The notes: generated by a model not told the origin, from the letters alone. A DNA stretch of 34,320 nucleotides from an uncultured Lachnospiraceae bacterium (GCA_902776305.1 CACYPS010000031.1:25041-59360), one strand, 5' to 3'; shown: positions 22,077 through 31,288, counted from the stretch's first letter. Numbers and translations: made by a program.

Positions 22077-23916
22077 AAGAAAGAGAGTTGAATATGCTCT
22101 TTATATCTGTCTCCATGGAACCCATCCACCCTGATTCAAGAATTCCATAATAGTTCTTGTCTTTTTTAAGGAAATTAGATATGATCAAGCCTTCTTCAAA
22201 ACGCGCCATCATTGAAAAATAATTGATGCCGGCATTGATAATGATCATGAAGAGCTTATACAGAACATCATCGTATGCATCTTTATCTGCAAATACAGCC
22301 GGAGGAATAAAGTAGGAAATATCATCCAAGTTTTTAAAGTCATCATATACTTGTGAGTAAGGTGGTTCGCGTCTGGATGCAGCGAAAACATCTGCAAGAT
22401 CATCGTCATTAATATTGCCTTGATAATAACGCGCAGCAAGTGCTACAAATGCGATACAGATTGTTCTTGAATTATGGGCGAATGCAAGTCTATTCTGCGA
22501 GTTTGGCCGGTTCCTGTTTTCTGTATCAAAGCGCTTTTGGAATTTCTTCCTGAAATAGTAATCAATGTAAAGAAGCTCTTTACAGAGATTGGCAATTGTG
22601 GATTGGTTACCGTCAAAAACAAGGTTGTAGTACTGTGGCATATACAGTGAGGAGGGTTTGTTTCTACTTGTTCCTGGCATTTGGAAGATTGCAGATAAGC
22701 ACAACTTTCCAATTTCTGCAAGGTCAGTATTAAGGTAAGCGGTTTTAAAGGCTGATGGAACAGTCTCACCCCTTTTAGTCTGATAATAAAGACCTACTTC
22801 TCGCATAGCTTGGCTGAACCTTACTTGTTCTGGAGAATTTGCCTTGAGGTCAATAGGTTTGATTGCTTTTTGCGAGTTTGTAGCTTTTGCAATTTCAAGA
22901 CTGAACAAGTTCTTTTCATCTTCCGTTTCCCCACAGTTTTCGATAATTTTACATGGAACATAAAAGTCCCGGGATTCAGACACATTCTTGTTCTTATGAA
23001 TCATGTATGTAGTTTGGCCGCCGTTTACAATAGAGAAATTTTTGAGTTTTACTTCTCGTCCATCAATTGAGAATTCATCGCAAACAATAGTGATTCCATT
23101 GTTTTTGATCCAGAATGTGTCTGGACTATTATTAATGGTATCTTCAATTCCTTTGTCAATTTGTCTTCCAGAGACGTGATACCTGAGATTCCGAGAGAGA
23201 AGGTTTGTATTGTGCTGAGCATACAAGGTCTTGATGGAAAAAGCGGAGGCATTGACGAATGCAGCATTGTCTCCATAAAGTAGATAGTTATTAGACTCGT
23301 CGATCATTATCTTGCCAGACTCAACCGTAGGCCTACGAGATTCTGACTCCTTTATTTCTGATACAACGTCTGGTCCGAAATAGATATGTACTTCAAAATT
23401 ACTGGAATCTTCAAATAATTCCATAAATTTTCTTATAAGGCGATCCCTGCGAATATTGTTCTGAGGAGCGCTTGTGTAGAATACAAACTGAACTTTAGAT
23501 TCTTCTCCTACTTCGGAATCTAAAGATAAAAATCGAGATTGTACTTTTGCATTGACCTGTTCGTAGTGACCGCTTTTCATGTCCTTATAGAATGAAGCCA
23601 TTTTTGTTAATGCATTGAAAACGTCCTCACTGGATATAGACTGGTAATATTTTGATTGTCCGATGACAAGATCTGAGGCTTCTGTGTTCGGGTCACTTAA
23701 AAGGAAGTCTACGCCCCCGTCGTACTGGCCATCCACAACAATATCATCAAAATCAGATTCATTCAGAATCAATGCCGGGTTTTTATAATAGCTTGATTTT
23801 ACGGCTAACGCTGAAAAAACATACTCATTAGGTTTGTTTCTTAAAGACGCATAGGCGTCTTTTAGAGAATTGATTTTAGAGGAGATATAATCATATGATG
23901 TCTGGGCGATTGGCAT
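22075..23916 (-). CDS. AIPR-family abortive infection phage-resistance protein
   Basis: A 613-aa protein of the AIPR (abortive infection phage resistance) family. The recognisable core lies around residues 255-330 (IEDTINNSPDTFWIKNNGIT, then FSIVNGGQTTYMIHK). The N-terminus looks like a restriction-endonuclease fold: Asp66/Asp70 in YDGGVDF, then VIGQSK with Gln87 and Lys89, which fits a D...QxK variant of PD-(D/E)xK. A nucleic-acid-cleaving, possibly self-targeting defense effector is therefore likely; the trigger is unknown. Start supported by AAAGGAG. It is the only island gene on the minus strand, has its own terminator, and is flanked by the two 70-bp repeats, so it looks like an independent cassette. 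Confidence 0.87.
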   Translation of the reverse strand: MPIAQTSYDYISSKINSLKDAYASLRNKPNEYVFSALAVKSSYYKNPALILNESDFDDIVVDGQYDGGVDFLLSDPNTEASDLVIGQSKYYQSISSEDVFNALTKMASFYKDMKSGHYEQVNAKVQSRFLSLDSEVGEESKVQFVFYTSAPQNNIRRDRLIRKFMELFEDSSNFEVHIYFGPDVVSEIKESESRRPTVESGKIMIDESNNYLLYGDNAAFVNASAFSIKTLYAQHNTNLLSRNLRYHVSGRQIDKGIEDTINNSPDTFWIKNNGITIVCDEFSIDGREVKLKNFSIVNGGQTTYMIHKNKNVSESRDFYVPCKIIENCGETEDEKNLFSLEIAKATNSQKAIKPIDLKANSPEQVRFSQAMREVGLYYQTKRGETVPSAFKTAYLNTDLAEIGKLCLSAIFQMPGTSRNKPSSLYMPQYYNLVFDGNQSTIANLCKELLYIDYYFRKKFQKRFDTENRNRPNSQNRLAFAHNSRTICIAFVALAARYYQGNINDDDLADVFAASRREPPYSQVYDDFKNLDDISYFIPPAVFADKDAYDDVLYKLFMIIINAGINYFSMMARFEEGLIISNFLKKDKNYYGILESGWMGSMETDIKSIFNSLS

Positions 23917-24030
23917 AATTCAGCTCCTTTCCTGTAGTAAGGTATATTATTAATTTATCGCAGATAATAAAGCAACACAAGCCTCTATATACTTCTATTC
24001 AATTTACAACGCATAAACAGATGTATTTTC

Positions 24031-24100
24031 CGAAGAAATGAAAAAGGATTCCTGTAGTCGGGGGACGGCAGAGGGAATCCTTTTTTGCGGTGAAGGGATA
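24031..24100 (+). repeat. 70-bp terminator-like repeat, copy 2
   Basis: It shares 57/70 positions with copy 1 at 21882-21951. The stem AAGGATTCC (24044-24052) with GGGAATCCTT keeps the outer pairs although the bases changed, followed by TTTTT. It lies upstream of the AIPR start, where no rightward gene needs a terminator, so its presence suggests a duplication or insertion event. Confidence 0.8.
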
Positions 24101-24128
24101 TAAGTCGTCGGCATGGACGTGTGTTTTA

Positions 24129-24137
24129 TGATACAAT
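24129..24137 (+). promoter_or_regulatory. Extended -10 promoter of the GIY-YIG/hsd operon
   Basis: TGaTACAAT is an extended -10 box without a good -35. The predicted start is near 24144, downstream of the first possible ATG (24113), which supports translation from the ATG at 24179. Confidence 0.5.
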
Positions 24138-24178
24138 ATTACCGGAAAAGTGACTATCAGCACATAGAGGGCAAAACT

Positions 24179-25042
24179 ATGGCATACGGAAAAACGATAG
24201 AATTATATTTGGTGAACGGAACCGCTGACAGCATCATCACAGCAGAACTGTCAAACTGGAATGGAAAAGCGATTAAGATTCCTCGCATAGAAGTCTCTTC
24301 GTGCAAACGTCAGGATATCTGTGATCCGGGAGTATACTTTCTTTTTTGCAAAGAAGATGATGGGACTGATGCGGTATACATCGGTGAAGCTGAGAATGTC
24401 AAAGAGCGACTTGTACAGCATATCCGTGATAACCAGGCAGAGAAGGAAACGTATTATTGGACCACGGCGGTCTTGTTTACCGGGCGCGATCTGAACAAAG
24501 CCTTGATTCGTTATTTGGAAAACCGACTTGTTGAGATTGCTCGTAGTAGTAACCGGTATAAGGTTCTTACGAAGAATACCTACAAAAATACAGTTATGAA
24601 AGAGTCGCAGATATCTGCGATGGAAGAGTTCATAGAAAACATCAAAGTTTTAATTAATGCGCTGGGATATAAAGTTCTTGAGCCATTCGTGGTACAGAAT
24701 GCAAATGGGAAGGCTGATGATGCAAGTGAAGAATTCTTTTTATCTGCCGGTTCAGCAAGTGCAAGAGGGATAGTAACAGCGGAGGGTTTTGTCGTATATA
24801 AAGGAGCAGTTATGAACGAAAAAATTAGCATTAAGTCCGTAGGTGCTGGTATTGTCAGGTTGCGCGATAAGCATATCAAAGATGGTCATATTGAAGATAA
24901 CGTAACAACAGAGGATATATTGTTCAACAGCTCTTCTGCAGCAGCAAATTTCATACTCGGCTACAGCGTGAGTGGTCCTCAGACTTGGAAAACTCAGGAT
25001 GGAAGAACCCTTAAAGAAATTGAATCAAGCGAGGCAAACTGA
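24179..25042 (+). CDS. GIY-YIG nuclease with DUF4357 domain
   Basis: A 287-aa protein from the chosen start. The GIY-YIG nuclease domain shows GVYFLF (51-56) and VYIGEAENVKERL (66-78), with Arg77 as the expected catalytic arginine, and a glutamate in RYLENRL (about 115) as the expected metal ligand. The C-terminal 100 residues (SARGIVTAEGFVVYKGA, then IEDNVTTEDILFNSSSAAANFILG) match the DUF4357 pattern often fused to GIY-YIG nucleases in restriction and defense loci. The domain should cleave one DNA strand in a metal-dependent way. It is the first gene of a rightward run into the type I restriction genes. The frame is open to 24113, but that start would precede the promoter. Confidence 0.88.
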   Translation: MAYGKTIELYLVNGTADSIITAELSNWNGKAIKIPRIEVSSCKRQDICDPGVYFLFCKEDDGTDAVYIGEAENVKERLVQHIRDNQAEKETYYWTTAVLFTGRDLNKALIRYLENRLVEIARSSNRYKVLTKNTYKNTVMKESQISAMEEFIENIKVLINALGYKVLEPFVVQNANGKADDASEEFFLSAGSASARGIVTAEGFVVYKGAVMNEKISIKSVGAGIVRLRDKHIKDGHIEDNVTTEDILFNSSSAAANFILGYSVSGPQTWKTQDGRTLKEIESSEAN

Positions 25043-25103
25043 AAAAGGATAGGTGGTGAACAGAATGTATCACTACTCATCTATTATAGATTGAGAATGC
25101 TTT

Positions 25104-25724
25104 ATGGAAAGAATAGAAGAATACAATTCGTTGCGTCAGGAAATCCTTCAAAGAGACGCTAAGTATAATGAATATTTGCAGATTGCGTGTGCTGTAACTA
25201 CAGCGGTATTAACATTTGCATTAGGACAGAAAGAACCCATGGTTTGCATAGTCCCGATAGTAATGATCGTTCCGCTTTATAGACTCGGATTAGAACAATT
25301 AAATCAGGAGTTAAAGATAGGAATGTACCTTTATGTTTTCTACAGTGATGAGGGTCTCTTATGGGAAAAACGCCATAAGACATATTACAGAGTAGAAAAA
25401 AACATAATTGAAGAAAACAAAACAAAGGGAAGAAATGGAACAACAATAGAACGTGATCCTAATCATTGGTTATATATCGTTTTAATACTAATATGTGCTT
25501 TATTATCCTTTTATAAGATGTTCGATGTGGGCTATTCAGCTAATGGGTTAACAGTTCGATTATTCATTGTAGTGTTGGTAACAACAATGTCAATACTATT
25601 GGTATTAATATTTAGGAAGAAGTATTCCTATGGCAGAGGAAAGCTTTTTATAGAAATTTGGGAGCAGATAAAAAAAGAAGAGAATAATAAAAAGCAACAT
25701 GAAGAACAGCCGGGGGTGAGCTGA
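25104..25724 (+). CDS. Four-helix membrane protein abutting hsdR
   Basis: A 206-aa protein with two membrane hairpins: helices at about 24-41 and 46-63, then about 121-138 and 150-170, joined by a charged loop (65-120) and ending in a Lys/Glu-rich cytoplasmic tail. The topology recalls SLATT/S-4TM-type proteins, considered pore-forming effectors of nucleotide- or phage-sensing systems, but I see no diagnostic motif and the identity is uncertain. The stop codon is followed immediately by the hsdR ATG (0 bp gap), with the hsdR ribosome site inside this gene, so the two are translationally linked. It is AT-rich compared with hsdR. A role tied to restriction is inferred from position only. Confidence 0.78.
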   Translation: MERIEEYNSLRQEILQRDAKYNEYLQIACAVTTAVLTFALGQKEPMVCIVPIVMIVPLYRLGLEQLNQELKIGMYLYVFYSDEGLLWEKRHKTYYRVEKNIIEENKTKGRNGTTIERDPNHWLYIVLILICALLSFYKMFDVGYSANGLTVRLFIVVLVTTMSILLVLIFRKKYSYGRGKLFIEIWEQIKKEENNKKQHEEQPGVS

Positions 25725-28049
25725 ATGATACTCGATAAAAAGAACATGACGGAAGAGGATATCAAGCTCAATTTTATCACGCCTGCAATCAACGCCAGCG
25801 GCTGGAGGAACGGCTACAACATTACCATGGAGACCAAGATCACGGACGGAAAGATCAATATCCGTGGGAACATGGCCTACCGTGAAAAAGCGAAGAAGGC
25901 CGATTATCTCCTGTATCTTAACAGGTATTATCCTATCGCTGTTGTGGAGGCAAAGGACAATAACCACAGCGTCTCCTACGGCCTTCAGCAGGCAATGACC
26001 TATGCGCAAATGCTGGAACTTCCTTTTGCGTACAGTTCGAACGGGGATGGTTTCTACGAGCACGACTTCCTGACCGGTGCAGAACGGGAACTTAAGATGG
26101 ACGAGTTCCCGACCATGGAGGAGCTGGTCGACCGCTACCGGAAAGGGACGAATGGCGGCGCCGGTCTCAGTGAGCAGGAGTGGAAGCTGATCCAGCAGCC
26201 CTATTACTCCGGCCAGAAAACGTACCCGCCGAGATACTACCAGCGCAACGCCGTCAACAATACCCTCGACGCTGTGGCAAGGGGGCAGGACAGGATCCTG
26301 CTCGTTATGGCCACCGGAACCGGAAAGACCTACACGGCATTCCAGATCGTCTACAGGCTCCTGACCAGCGGGGTAAAGCGCAAGGTGCTGTATCTTGCCG
26401 ACCGGAACAATCTTGTGGACCAGTCAATACAGCAGGATTTTTCACCACTGGAGAAGGTCATCCACAAGGTCAATTTTGCAAAAGACAATAAGAATACGAT
26501 AACGGCTTATCAGGTCTATTTTGCCCTGTACCAGCAGTTAATCGGGGACAATGATCAGGAGCACTACAGCGAGCTCTTTGATCCGGACTTTTTTGACCTC
26601 ATTATCGTCGATGAGTGCCACAGGGGTTCCGCAAAGGCAGACAGCCGCTGGAGGAGGATTCTGGAATACTTCAAGAGTGCTACCCAGATCGGTATGACGG
26701 CGACTCCCAAAGAGACCATGTACGTCTCGAACATAGACTACTTCGGAAAGCCAGTCTATGAGTACAGTCTGAAGACGGGGATCGAGGATGGCTTCCTTGC
26801 CCCGTTCCGGGTGCTTGGCATGACGATGAACATCAGCGATGGCTGGAGGCCGTACAAAGGGCAGAAGGATTATTACGGGAACGAGATAGAGGACCGTATT
26901 TACAATAACAAAGATTTTGACTATAACATCATTCTTGCAGACCGGATTAACGAGGTGGCTTATCGAATATCGGAGTATTTGAAAAAATATGGACGAATGC
27001 AGAAGACCATCGTGTTTTGCGCAACGGAGGATGCGGCGGAGCGGATGCGCATCGCTCTTGTGAATCAAAACAAAGATATGGTCCAGCAGAATCCTGATTA
27101 CGTTGTCCGCATTACAGGATCGGATGAATACGGGAGGGGCAAGCTACAATATTTCATCTCTGCGACACAGAAGTATCCGGTCATCGCGACGACCTCCGAA
27201 TTGCTGTCCACGGGATCAGACTGCAAGATGACGCAGCTCATCGTTCTGGACAAGAATATAAACTCTATGACACAGTTCAAGCAGATCATCGGGCGTGGCA
27301 CTCGTGTTCGTGAGGACCAGGGGAAGCTCAGCTTCACGATCATGGATTTTCGTGCCGTGACACGGCTCTTTGCTGATCCCGACTGGGACGGACCCGTAGA
27401 ACAGGTAGACGGATATAATCCGCTGGAGGACAAGCCGGATAAAACGCCGGGAGAAAAGGAGCCGGGAGAGAAGCCTCCGATGCCTTATGTGGACGTAGAA
27501 GGGGCCAAGGTATACCTGACACAGCAGCTTGTATCGGTCTATGACGCGAACGGGAAGCTGCTCCGGCAGGAGAACATTATCGACTACACAAGGAGGAACA
27601 TCCTCGGCAGCTATGCAGACCTTGCGACGTTCATACGGAAGTGGTCCGAGGCAGATAAAAAAGAAGCCATCACGCAGGAACTCAGGGAACACGGCATCGA
27701 CCTAAATATGCTTAAGAAGGAAGAACATATGGAGGAAGTTGATGACTTTGACTTCATAACCCATGTGGCCTACGACCAGAAGCCGCTGACCAGACGGGAG
27801 AGGGCGGAGAACGTGAAGAAGCGGGACTTCCTGCATAAATACAACGGTGTGGCCAGAAAAGTCATAGAAGCATTAATTGAAAAATATGCCAATGACGGCA
27901 TTACGGAAATAGAAAAGACAGAGGTGCTGAGGCTCGACCCGTTCAAGCGGATGGGGAACCCGGCACGGATTGCAAAGCTCTTCGGCGGCAAGGAAGGCTA
28001 TTTGAAAGCCGTCAAAGAGCTCGCAGAAGAAATTTACAGAATAGGATGA
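25725..28049 (+). CDS. hsdR: Type I restriction enzyme R subunit
   Basis: A 774-aa motor and nuclease subunit (EcoEI-like family, shorter than EcoKI-type HsdR). The N-terminal nuclease domain has ADYLLYL with Asp60 and VVEAK with Glu75 and Lys77. The SF2 helicase shows MATGTGKT (195-202), DECH (296-299), MTATP (324-328) and QIIGRGTRVRED. The C-terminal region (about 590-774) is the domain that docks to the methylase. With HsdM and HsdS it translocates and cuts unmodified DNA far from its target. No inactivating change is seen. It follows the membrane protein with no gap and precedes hsdM by 7 bp. Confidence 0.95.
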   Translation: MILDKKNMTEEDIKLNFITPAINASGWRNGYNITMETKITDGKINIRGNMAYREKAKKADYLLYLNRYYPIAVVEAKDNNHSVSYGLQQAMTYAQMLELPFAYSSNGDGFYEHDFLTGAERELKMDEFPTMEELVDRYRKGTNGGAGLSEQEWKLIQQPYYSGQKTYPPRYYQRNAVNNTLDAVARGQDRILLVMATGTGKTYTAFQIVYRLLTSGVKRKVLYLADRNNLVDQSIQQDFSPLEKVIHKVNFAKDNKNTITAYQVYFALYQQLIGDNDQEHYSELFDPDFFDLIIVDECHRGSAKADSRWRRILEYFKSATQIGMTATPKETMYVSNIDYFGKPVYEYSLKTGIEDGFLAPFRVLGMTMNISDGWRPYKGQKDYYGNEIEDRIYNNKDFDYNIILADRINEVAYRISEYLKKYGRMQKTIVFCATEDAAERMRIALVNQNKDMVQQNPDYVVRITGSDEYGRGKLQYFISATQKYPVIATTSELLSTGSDCKMTQLIVLDKNINSMTQFKQIIGRGTRVREDQGKLSFTIMDFRAVTRLFADPDWDGPVEQVDGYNPLEDKPDKTPGEKEPGEKPPMPYVDVEGAKVYLTQQLVSVYDANGKLLRQENIIDYTRRNILGSYADLATFIRKWSEADKKEAITQELREHGIDLNMLKKEEHMEEVDDFDFITHVAYDQKPLTRRERAENVKKRDFLHKYNGVARKVIEALIEKYANDGITEIEKTEVLRLDPFKRMGNPARIAKLFGGKEGYLKAVKELAEEIYRIG

Positions 28050-28056
28050 CAGAAAT

Positions 28057-29544
28057 ATGAGTGATTTGGGAAGTTTCGTAAAACGGCTGAGGGACATTAT
28101 GCGGAACGACGCAGGCATTAACGGCGATGCCCAGCGTATCGAGCAGATCGCATGGATGCTCTTTTTGAAGGTGTACGATGCGCAGGAAGAGAACTGGGAA
28201 TTTGATGAGGAGGACTATGTCTCTATCATCCCGGAGGACTGCCGGTGGAGGAACTGGGCAGCGGACGATGGGAAGGGCACGGCGCTGACAGGTGACCTGT
28301 TGTTGAACTTCGTCAATAATACGCTGTTCCCGACATTAAAGGGACTTGAAATAGACACTGACACGCCGATCAAGAAGGCCATTGTGAAGTCCACCTTCGA
28401 AGATGCCAACCAGTATATGAAGGATGGCGTGCTCCTTCGGCAGGTCATCAATATCATCGACAGCGTTGACTTCGGTGATTATGAGGAGAGCCATGCGTTT
28501 GGCGATATTTATGAGGCAATTCTGAAGGAGCTGCAGAGCGCCGGCAGTGCCGGTGAATTCTATACGCCTCGCGCTGTGACCGACTTTATGGCAGAGATGA
28601 TAAAGCCCCGGATCGGTGAGACAATGGCTGATTTTGCCTGTGGCACAGGAGGCTTCTTAGTCAGTTGGATCAAGAGACTTGAAGACCAGGTGGAGACCAC
28701 AGAGGACTCTGATGCCATGCACAGGTCTATTTACGGCATCGAGAAGAAGCAGTTCCCGTACATGCTCTGCGTCACGAATATGCTCCTTCACGGTGTAGAC
28801 GTTCCCCGCGTGTACCATGACAACTCTCTGCTGAGGGATGTTCTTGACTATACGGAGAAGGACCAGTTTGACGTCGTTCTCATGAATCCCCCCTACGGCG
28901 GTTCCGAAAAAGCTGACGTGAAAGGACACTTCCCAGCAGATCTTGCAAGCTCGGAGACGGCTGATCTTTTCATGACTGTGATCATGTACAGATTAAAGCA
29001 GGAAGGTCGTGCAGCGGTGATCCTTCCTGACGGATTCCTGTTCGGTACAGATAATACAAAGGTGGCCATCAAGAAGAAGCTGATGAGCGAGTTCAATCTG
29101 CATACGATTATCCGTATGCCGAGCAGTGTGTTCTCGCCGTATACATCCATTACAACAAATATCCTGTTCTTTGAGCGGGAAGGAACCACAAAGAAGGTGT
29201 GGTTCTACCGCATGGATATGCCGGATGGATACAAGCATTTCTCTAAGACAAAACCGATGAAGAGTGAGCACTTCGACGCTGTGCGCGAGTGGTGGGAGAA
29301 CCGAACCGAGATCAAGGACGCAGATACCGATACCTTCAAGTCGAAATGCTATACCGCCACTGAGATTGCAGATGGCAACTACAATCTTGACCTCTGTGGA
29401 TATCCTCATGAGGAAGAGGAAATCCTGCCTCCCAAAGAGCTGATTCAGCAGTACCAGGAGAAGCGAGCCAGCCTGAATGCGGATATTGACAGGATTCTTG
29501 CCAAGATTACAGGCATCCTTGGGATAGAAGAGGATGGTGAGTGA
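28057..29544 (+). CDS. hsdM: Type I restriction-modification methyltransferase M subunit
   Basis: A 495-aa adenine-N6 methyltransferase subunit. An N-terminal helical domain (about 1-140) precedes the catalytic core with GEFYTP (166-171), the AdoMet loop DFACGTGG (192-199) and the catalytic motif NPPY (277-280). Motifs and length are those of complete HsdM proteins, so it should be active. It methylates the host target sequence chosen by HsdS and forms the M2S core of the restriction complex. The start lies 7 bp after the hsdR stop, and hsdS begins 1 bp after its stop. Confidence 0.96.
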   Translation: MSDLGSFVKRLRDIMRNDAGINGDAQRIEQIAWMLFLKVYDAQEENWEFDEEDYVSIIPEDCRWRNWAADDGKGTALTGDLLLNFVNNTLFPTLKGLEIDTDTPIKKAIVKSTFEDANQYMKDGVLLRQVINIIDSVDFGDYEESHAFGDIYEAILKELQSAGSAGEFYTPRAVTDFMAEMIKPRIGETMADFACGTGGFLVSWIKRLEDQVETTEDSDAMHRSIYGIEKKQFPYMLCVTNMLLHGVDVPRVYHDNSLLRDVLDYTEKDQFDVVLMNPPYGGSEKADVKGHFPADLASSETADLFMTVIMYRLKQEGRAAVILPDGFLFGTDNTKVAIKKKLMSEFNLHTIIRMPSSVFSPYTSITTNILFFEREGTTKKVWFYRMDMPDGYKHFSKTKPMKSEHFDAVREWWENRTEIKDADTDTFKSKCYTATEIADGNYNLDLCGYPHEEEEILPPKELIQQYQEKRASLNADIDRILAKITGILGIEEDGE

Positions 29545-29545
29545 T

Positions 29546-31024
29546 ATGATGACAGCGGAAGATTTAAAATATTCAATTCTGCAGCTTGCTATGTGTGGGA
29601 AGCTTGTAGATCAAAGATCAGAAGAAGGGACAGGAGAAGGTCTGTATAAAAAGATGCAGGCCGACAAAACGAGGCTTATTCGTGAACATAAAATCAAAAA
29701 AGACAAGCCATTGGCAGAAGTAACAATAGAAGAACTGCCATTTGAAGTTCCTCAGAATTGGAAAGCTGTCCGTGTAGGAGAAATTGGTTCTTGGTCTGCT
29801 GGTGCTACTCCATCAAGAAGTCATCCGGAGTATTATGGTGGAAATATCCCATGGCTTAAAACTGGAGATCTTAATGATGGCGATATATACGAAGTGCCTG
29901 AATTCATTACAGAAGAAGGTGTGCAGCATTCGTCTGTAAGACTGAATCCGGTGGGATCCGTTCTTATGGCGATGTATGGGGCGACCATTGGCAAACTGGG
30001 AATCTTACAAATCGAAGCAACGACTAACCAAGCATGCTGCGCTTGCATTTGCTATGAAGGAATGTGGAACAAGTATTTATTTTACTATCTGTTATCACAG
30101 AGGAAAAATTATATAGCAATGGGCGCAGGGGGAGCACAACCTAATATCTCAAAAGACAAGATAGTTAATTCTATTATTGCCCTACCTCCCCTCGCAGAAC
30201 AAAAACGCATCGTCGCAAAGATCGAGGAGCTGATGCCTTTCGTAGAGCAGTACGCAGCTGCCAGCACTAAGCTGAATACACTCAATGCTTCGTTCCCAGA
30301 AATGATGAAAAAGTCGATCCTGCAGGAAGCGGTGCAGGGAAAGCTCGTACCGCAGGATCCTAACGATGAACCGGCAAGTGTGCTGCTGAAGAAAATTGCA
30401 GAAGAGAAGAAGAGACTTATTAAAGAAGGGAAGATAAAGACGCAGAAACCGCTACCAGAGATTACGGAAGACGAGATTCCTTTCGATATTCCTGAGAGCT
30501 GGGAGTGGGTTAGGATAGGTGAGATATTCAAAGTCGGAACAGGCATGACGCCGCTAAAGGGAAATTCTCTGTTTTATGATGGGGGTACTATTCCATGGAT
30601 AACTTCCTCATTAACATCAGAACGTTACATTAAACAAGCAAATTCATTTGTTACACAATATGCAGTTGAGAACACTACATTGACCGTGTACCCAGCGCAC
30701 TCGTTGATAATTGCAATGTATGGACAGGGAAAGACGCGTGGGCAAGTATCAGAGTTATTAATAAATGCAACGACAAATCAAGCTTGTGCAGTGTTGGAGT
30801 ATTATATTTATTATCCAGAACTGATCGAATATACATATTATTATTTCATGTTTAATTATGATGTCCTCAGGAAGAAAGCAGAAGGGACGTCTCAACCCAA
30901 CTTGAATTTGAAAAAGATTGTCGAAACTATTATTCCGATTCCACCGCTTAATGAGCAGAGGAGGATAATAGCTAAAACTAAAGAGATTATTAATGGTATA
31001 GGGCACTCTCTTCTAAATGATTAG
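29546..31024 (+). CDS. hsdS: Type I restriction specificity subunit
   Basis: A 492-aa DNA-recognition subunit from the ATG at 29546, which directly follows the hsdM stop and has GGTGAG as ribosome site (an in-frame ATG at 29534 would overlap hsdM). It has two target-recognition domains (about 72-215 and 318-480), each ending in a PPL-EQ(K/R)RI(V/I)AK helix. The two halves are repeats: SILQ-A--GKLV-Q starts at residue about 10 and again at about 257, and each is followed by K-L-E(V/I)T and then P(F)(E/D)(V/I)P--W--VR-GEI. Two different TRDs imply an asymmetric bipartite target. TRD2 is markedly AT-rich, as expected of swapped domains. Confidence 0.94.
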   Translation: MMTAEDLKYSILQLAMCGKLVDQRSEEGTGEGLYKKMQADKTRLIREHKIKKDKPLAEVTIEELPFEVPQNWKAVRVGEIGSWSAGATPSRSHPEYYGGNIPWLKTGDLNDGDIYEVPEFITEEGVQHSSVRLNPVGSVLMAMYGATIGKLGILQIEATTNQACCACICYEGMWNKYLFYYLLSQRKNYIAMGAGGAQPNISKDKIVNSIIALPPLAEQKRIVAKIEELMPFVEQYAAASTKLNTLNASFPEMMKKSILQEAVQGKLVPQDPNDEPASVLLKKIAEEKKRLIKEGKIKTQKPLPEITEDEIPFDIPESWEWVRIGEIFKVGTGMTPLKGNSLFYDGGTIPWITSSLTSERYIKQANSFVTQYAVENTTLTVYPAHSLIIAMYGQGKTRGQVSELLINATTNQACAVLEYYIYYPELIEYTYYYFMFNYDVLRKKAEGTSQPNLNLKKIVETIIPIPPLNEQRRIIAKTKEIINGIGHSLLND

Positions 31025-31056
31025 TAGTAATTACATCCTAAATGACTACTACTTTT
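31022..31056 (+). terminator. Weak terminator after hsdS
   Basis: TAGTAGT (31022-31028, starting at the hsdS stop codon) pairs with ACTACTA (31045-31051), followed by CTTTT. The stem is AT-rich and modest. Confidence 0.4.
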
Positions 31057-31068
31057 ACTACTAAAGAC

Positions 31069-31180
31069 TGCTGTGTTATGCCAAATTATGCCGATTTATG
31101 GCAAAATCTGTAACTGTTACAAAAATGTTAAAGCGCCCAAACTGCCGATAAAACAGGGCTTTTCTCGGCATAACACGGCA
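31069..31180. repeat. 112-bp element bounded by 17-bp inverted repeats
   Basis: TGCTGTGTTATGCCAAA (31069-31085) and the complement of CTCGGCATAACACGGCA (31164-31180) agree at 14 of 17 positions. Further ATGCC/GGCA half-sites lie inside (31079-31102) and a TGCCGA/TCGGCA pair at 31143-31170. It may be a small non-coding insertion, a recombination site or a structured RNA. The rest of the 359-bp gap between hsdS and the XRE gene holds only the terminators and promoter listed. Confidence 0.6.
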
Positions 31181-31255
31181 CTTTTAAGAGGAAGAAAAAG
31201 TGATAAAAATTTTATTCATTTGCCATGGCAGCTAATTATCTAAAGAGGGTGTAAG

Positions 31256-31288
31256 TAGTCCAGTCGTTACGCTGGACTATTATTTTTT
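31256..31288 (+). terminator. Intrinsic terminator before the XRE/ImmA operon
   Basis: A perfect 8-bp stem TAGTCCAG/CTGGACTA (31256-31263 with 31272-31279) and an 8-nt loop is followed by TTATTTTTT. It separates the restriction operon from the regulator operon. Confidence 0.85.

Noticed and set aside
22810-23070. Small plus-strand ORF inside the AIPR gene
   Set aside because: Shadow frame with no ribosome site.
25053-25094. 13-codon ORF with GTG start between the GIY-YIG and membrane protein genes
   Set aside because: It has a weak ribosome site and nothing in its sequence suggests a leader peptide; too short to support.
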